From contig JAAXVL010000014.1 of NCBI GenBank assembly GCA_013335535.1, positions 1-64,000 on the forward strand: a DNA stretch of 64,000 nucleotides. The letters run 5' to 3'. Source of the DNA: Azonexaceae bacterium. Its GTDB lineage: Bacteria; Pseudomonadota; Gammaproteobacteria; Burkholderiales; Rhodocyclaceae. Position numbers and translations under genes: made by a program. Positions 60,485-64,000 of this stretch are shown here, piece by piece. Under the pieces are notes generated by a model. It saw nothing but the letters and a program-made list of their open reading frames with translations, was not told the DNA's origin and made no database searches. Position 1 is the stretch's first letter. Each line of letters starts with the position of its first letter.

Positions 60485-61117
60485 GTGAAAAAAGCCACCA
60501 TCGAGCAGTTTTACAGCCGCCTGCGCGACGCCAATCCGGCGCCGACGACCGAGCTGCACTACGCCACCCCCTTCCAGTTGCTGATCGCCGTCATCCTCTC
60601 GGCGCAGGCTACCGACGTCGGCGTCAACAAGGCGACGGCCCGGCTCTACCCGGTCGCCCCGACGCCATCCGCCATGCTGGCGCTCGGCGAGGAGGGCCTG
60701 ATGGAATACATCAAGACCATCGGCCTGTACCGGACCAAGGCCAGGAACGTCATCGCCACCTGCCGCATGCTGCTCGAACTGCACGACGGCGAGGTGCCGG
60801 AAGACCGCGCCGCCCTCGAAGCCCTGCCGGGCGTCGGCCGCAAGACGGCCAATGTCGTGCTCAACACGGCTTTCGGCCAACCGACCATAGCCGTCGACAC
60901 GCACATCTTCCGCCTCGGCAACCGCACCGGGCTGGCCCCCGGCAAGACGGTCGAGGAAGTTGAAAAGAAACTGGTTCGGGTGACACCCGACGAATTCAAG
61001 AAGGACGCCCATCACTGGCTCATCCTCCACGGCCGCTACGTGTGCAAGGCGCGCAAGCCGGACTGTGGACGCTGCGTCGTGCTCGACCTGTGCGGCTACC
61101 GGAGCAAGAGCGTATGA
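60485..61117 (+). CDS. nth: Endonuclease III
   Basis: 210 residues from a GTG at 60485, which aligns exactly with the start of E. coli Nth; a GTG at 60449 would add twelve residues. The helix-hairpin-helix motif LPGVGRKTANVVLNTAFG holds catalytic Lys120, and Asp138 is in VDTHIFRLGNR, both at the E. coli positions. The C-terminal [4Fe-4S] motif is C-x6-C-x2-C-x5-C in CKARKPDCGRCVVLDLC. It removes oxidised pyrimidines. Linkage to rnfABCDGE is ancient (rsx-nth in E. coli) and persists here despite inserted genes. Confidence 0.96.
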   Translation: MKKATIEQFYSRLRDANPAPTTELHYATPFQLLIAVILSAQATDVGVNKATARLYPVAPTPSAMLALGEEGLMEYIKTIGLYRTKARNVIATCRMLLELHDGEVPEDRAALEALPGVGRKTANVVLNTAFGQPTIAVDTHIFRLGNRTGLAPGKTVEEVEKKLVRVTPDEFKKDAHHWLILHGRYVCKARKPDCGRCVVLDLCGYRSKSV

Positions 61118-62130
61118 AGGCGGGAAGCGGCCTCGTTGCCGGCCAGCGCCCCGAAGCAGAGCTGGCCCAAGCCGCCGTTCAGGCCGCACTGGCCGCCGCC
61201 GGGCTGACGCGCGCCGACAACGTCATCCTTTTTCTGACCCACGATTTCAGCCGGAATCCGCAAGCGGCCGTACTCGCCGCAGCACGCGCCGCCGGCTGCC
61301 TGTCCGTTTGCGGTGGCACCGCAAGCGGGCTATTCACCGAGCGCGGCTGGCAATTCGACCAGCCGGCAGCGGCGGCTCTGGTCTATTCGACACCAGCCGG
61401 CCATACCCCGGCCGAATCGCCATTGCTCTCGTTCAGCGGTTACAGCCGGCTGCCCTTCGAATGGCAGGATGGCCCGGCGCGGGTCGGCCTGCTCGACAGC
61501 GATGCGGCCACCTGGTCGCATGGCCGCACGACAGAAAATGGCTGTGCCGAGTTTGGGCTGCCCGGCGTCAATGGCCGCCTGGTTCGCGCCTCCGGCCTGC
61601 GCCTGCTGGGCGAACCGCTGCCTGTCGAGCAATGCGCCGGCTACGATTTACGTCGGATCGGTGGCCACAACGCCGTCGACAGCCTGCACCGCGCCTTGCC
61701 GGCCGAATTGCGCGACCGCCCGCCGCTGCACCAGATCGCCGCCTTGCGCCAGGCCGACGCGCCGGGCATCGCCCTCCTCTCGGCCAATGCCGATGGCTCG
61801 CTGACGCTGGCCGAAACCCTGGACGAAGGCGAGACAATCACCTGGGCCATCCGCCAGCCCCTCGGCGCCGAGCAGGAAATGCGCGAAGCACTGCTCGCCA
61901 CGGTCAACCCGAAAAAAACGCCGAATTTCGCCCTGATGTTTTCCTGCATCGGCCGCGGCCCGCTGTTTTACGGCAACGACGACCGCGACCTCGTCGCCTT
62001 CCGCGATACCTTCCCCGACACCCCGCTACTCGGCGCCTATGGCACCGGGCAGATCGCGCCGCTGGGCGGGCAGAATCGTCTGTTCCACAACACTGCACTC
62101 ACCTTGTTATTCGAAAGCGCTCATGTTTAA
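61114..62130 (+). CDS. FIST domain sensory protein
   Basis: 338 residues, coupled to nth by ATGA. FIST N domain: LFLTHDFSRNPQAAVLAAARAAG and VCGGTASGLFTERG. FIST C domain: FALMFSCIGRGPLFYGNDDRD and LGAYGTGQIAPLGG. It is predicted to bind small ligands such as amino acids; no fused output domain. Just before FALMFSC the DNA matches the dispersed repeat and encodes ATVNPKKTP. Confidence 0.88.
   Translation: MKAGSGLVAGQRPEAELAQAAVQAALAAAGLTRADNVILFLTHDFSRNPQAAVLAAARAAGCLSVCGGTASGLFTERGWQFDQPAAAALVYSTPAGHTPAESPLLSFSGYSRLPFEWQDGPARVGLLDSDAATWSHGRTTENGCAEFGLPGVNGRLVRASGLRLLGEPLPVEQCAGYDLRRIGGHNAVDSLHRALPAELRDRPPLHQIAALRQADAPGIALLSANADGSLTLAETLDEGETITWAIRQPLGAEQEMREALLATVNPKKTPNFALMFSCIGRGPLFYGNDDRDLVAFRDTFPDTPLLGAYGTGQIAPLGGQNRLFHNTALTLLFESAHV
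61898..61930 (+). repeat. Degenerate dispersed repeat copy inside the FIST gene
   Basis: CCACGGTCAACC is exact, followed by CGAAAAAAACGCCGAATTT, which keeps the A/T blocks. It is in frame in the linker between the two FIST halves. Confidence 0.5.
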
Positions 62131-62554
62131 CCCCTCCCGCGAGCAGGTCCGCCTCTTCTTTTGCGACGCCTGGCGAAAGCATGTCGACCGTCTGCCGCTG
62201 GCCGGCGCCGAAGTCACGGCCGCCGACATCGCCGCCCGCCACCCCGAATACCACGCGCTATTGAATGATCCGAAAGGGGCTGTGGACAAAGAATGGACGC
62301 CGGAAGGCGGTGCCATGAACCCCTTCCTCCACCTCTCGCTACACCTCGCCATCCACGAGCAGGTCAGCATCGACCAGCCGCCGGGCATCCGCATGGCTTT
62401 CGAGCAACTGCGCGCCCGCATGGACCCGCACGACGCCGAGCACGTGCTGCTCGACTGCCTGGGCGAGACGATCTGGCGCGCCCAGAGCCAGGGCCAGCCG
62501 ATGGATGCGATGGCCTACGTCGATGCGGTGAAACGCAAGGCGAGCTTGATTTAG
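62123..62554 (+). CDS. DUF1841 family protein
   Basis: 143 residues from the ATG at 62123, overlapping the FIST gene by eight bases. The family-typical start MFNPSREQVRLFFCDAW and MNPFLHLSLHLAIHEQVSID are clear. DUF1841 is common in beta- and gammaproteobacteria and has no known function. It is soluble. Confidence 0.92.
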   Translation: MFNPSREQVRLFFCDAWRKHVDRLPLAGAEVTAADIAARHPEYHALLNDPKGAVDKEWTPEGGAMNPFLHLSLHLAIHEQVSIDQPPGIRMAFEQLRARMDPHDAEHVLLDCLGETIWRAQSQGQPMDAMAYVDAVKRKASLI

Positions 62555-62581
62555 CGGCTCAGCCGGCCGCGCAGCGCTCTT

Positions 62582-62618
62582 CCACGGTCAACCGGAAATA
62601 ACGGCCAAATTTGAAATG
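62582..62618 (+). repeat. Dispersed repeat, full copy
   Basis: CCACGGTCAACCGGAAA, TAAC, then GGCCAAATTTGAAATG. It lies between the convergent stops of the DUF1841 gene and the GspE/PilB ATPase gene. Confidence 0.88.
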
Positions 62619-62623
62619 GCCGC

Positions 62624-64000
62624 TTAACTATCGTCCGACGGCGGCGCCACCTTGATGACTTCTTCGAGCGAGGTAATGCCCTGGGCGACCTTGAGCGCGC
62701 CGGAAATGCGCAGCGGGCGCATGCCTTCGCGGAAAGCCTGTTCGCGCAGCTTGGGAATCTCGGTGAGGGGCTTGATCATGCGGCGAATTTCGGGCGAATT
62801 GACCAGGATTTCATAGACGCCGACGCGGCCGGAATAGCCGGTCATCCGACATTCCAGACAACCGACCGGCTGCCAGATCTGGGTCGGCTCGGCCGATTTC
62901 CACGGCGCGACCAGCGCCCGCCAGGCGGCACGCTGCTCTTCGCGCGGCGTCACGGCCTTCTTGCAGTGCGGACACAAGGTACGGACGAGACGCTGGGCCA
63001 TGATGCCGAGCAACGTCGAGTTGATCAGGTAGGCCGGCACGCCGAGGTCGAGCAGGCGGGTGATGGCCGACGGCGCGTCGTTGGTATGCAGCGTCGACAA
63101 CACGAGATGGCCGGTGAGCGCCGCTTGGATGGCCATCTCGGCCGTTTCGAGATCGCGGATTTCGCCGATCATCACGATGTCCGGGTCCTGCCGCATGAGG
63201 GCGCGTACGCCGTCGGCAAAGCCGAGCTCGATGGCATGGCTGACCTGCATCTGGTTGAACGAGGATTCGACCATTTCGATCGGGTCTTCGATCGTGCACA
63301 CGTTCACTTCCGGCGTCGCCAGCTGCTTGAGCGTCGTGTATAGCGTCGTAGTCTTGCCTGAGCCGGTCGGGCCGGTCACCAGAATGATGCCGTTTGGCGT
63401 TGCCGTCATCTGCTTCCAGCGGCTCTGGTCTTCGTCGGAAAAACCCAGCGAGCGGAAGTCGCGAACAAGCACCTCCGGGTCGAAAATCCGCATGACGAGC
63501 TTTTCGCCAAAAGCGGTCGGCAGCGTCGACAGGCGCAGCTCGACCTCCTGCCCGGCTGGCGTCCGCGTCTTAATCCGACCGTCCTGCGGGCGGCGTTTTT
63601 CGATGACGTCCATACGCCCGAGCAGTTTGATGCGGCTGGTCATGGCGTTCATGACCGCCATCGGAATCTGGTAAACCTGATGCAGCACGCCGTCGATGCG
63701 GAAGCGGACGATGCCCAGATTGCGTCGCGGCTCGATATGGATGTCGGAGGCACGCTGATCGAAGGCGTACTGCCACAGCCAGTCCACGATATGAATGATG
63801 TGCTGGTCGTTGGCGTCGAACTGCTTGTTGACCTTGCCCAGTTCGACCAGTTGCTCGAAGCTCGACAGCCCGGACGTCACGTCGCCCCGGGCGTTGGCCT
63901 TCTTGACCGATTTGGCGAGGTTGAAGAACTCGACGAGGTAGCGGCTGATGTCCTCGGGATTAGCCATGACGCGGCGAATCTGCTTGCGCAGGATCTGCTG
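62624..64000 (-). CDS. GspE/PilB-type secretion or type IV pilus ATPase, N-terminus outside the window
   Basis: 458 codons are visible and the frame stays open to the window edge (codons before the ATG at 63967 read QQILRKQIRRV), so the true start lies further right and that ATG is internal. Features in order: ASDIHIEP, Walker A GPTGSGKTTTL, Asp box EDPIE, Walker B-like GEIRDLETAEMA, LSTLHTNDAPSAI, and a zinc-binding four-cysteine site (CPHC and CLEC). It powers pilus or pseudopilus assembly. The sequence does not tell whether it is PilB or GspE. Confidence 0.92.
   Translation of the reverse strand, partial: QQILRKQIRRVMANPEDISRYLVEFFNLAKSVKKANARGDVTSGLSSFEQLVELGKVNKQFDANDQHIIHIVDWLWQYAFDQRASDIHIEPRRNLGIVRFRIDGVLHQVYQIPMAVMNAMTSRIKLLGRMDVIEKRRPQDGRIKTRTPAGQEVELRLSTLPTAFGEKLVMRIFDPEVLVRDFRSLGFSDEDQSRWKQMTATPNGIILVTGPTGSGKTTTLYTTLKQLATPEVNVCTIEDPIEMVESSFNQMQVSHAIELGFADGVRALMRQDPDIVMIGEIRDLETAEMAIQAALTGHLVLSTLHTNDAPSAITRLLDLGVPAYLINSTLLGIMAQRLVRTLCPHCKKAVTPREEQRAAWRALVAPWKSAEPTQIWQPVGCLECRMTGYSGRVGVYEILVNSPEIRRMIKPLTEIPKLREQAFREGMRPLRISGALKVAQGITSLEEVIKVAPPSDDS

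Overview
The window looks like a chromosomal segment of a betaproteobacterium, most likely Rhodocyclales (Dechloromonas/Azonexus-like). This is inferred from GC-rich coding bias, an rnfABCDGE cluster still linked to nth, neighbouring aat and bpt, a DUF1841 gene, a STAS-MlaE type lipid transporter, AcuI/PrpE propionyl-CoA metabolism and many metal-efflux and signalling genes. I see no rRNA, tRNA, CRISPR array, complete insertion sequence or prophage. Coding density is very high and many neighbours overlap by ATGA.

Layout. 1-208: 5' end of etfB, divergent from a TetR regulator with two 16-bp palindromes around its start. 938-5826: minus-strand operon ppx, STAS-mlaE, mlaF, mlaD, auxiliary lipoprotein. 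6023-10078: minus-strand acuI, response regulator with a dead GGDEF domain, prpE. 10198-10707: NlpC/P60 peptidase. 10825-15408: a split ferric-iron ABC transporter (FbpA; divergent FbpB and FbpC) with Fur-like boxes and an ankyrin gene. 15425-19408: aat and bpt (N-degron pathway), an MliC-YbaY fusion, a small secreted protein, a CapA-like phosphoesterase and a MaoC dehydratase. 19547-22101: lemA, two TPM-domain genes and a flavin reductase-like gene. 22365-30452: octahaem cytochrome with IclR regulator, secreted sulfatase, DUF1302 outer-membrane protein and, divergently, a BASS-family transporter; this is the most accessory-looking region and may be an organosulfate uptake and desulfation locus. 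30798-33102: acylphosphatase and Kup. 33146-40696: CzcCBA-type efflux operon divergent from a two-component system. 40830-45285: ankyrin/DUF411 pair, large hybrid kinase and two small unknown genes. 45319-51160: tolC, macA, ABC ATPase, MacB-like permease and a Tat-exported flavocytochrome c-type flavoprotein in one operon. 51435-62554: pyrD, rnfABCDGE, an RlmN-like enzyme, an inverted diguanylate cyclase, nth, FIST and DUF1841 genes. 62624-64000: a GspE/PilB ATPase cut by the window edge.

The most unusual signal crosses all regions: a short dispersed repeat with core CCACGGTCAACCGGAAA followed by two A/T-rich blocks. It is present in about ten copies in both orientations. Five near-full copies are intergenic; others lie inside or at the ends of genes, where they encode parts of signal peptides or C-terminal tails. 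Its layout (conserved core plus two phased A/T tracts) recalls DNA-uptake sequences of naturally competent bacteria. That function is a hypothesis; the repeat itself is directly visible.
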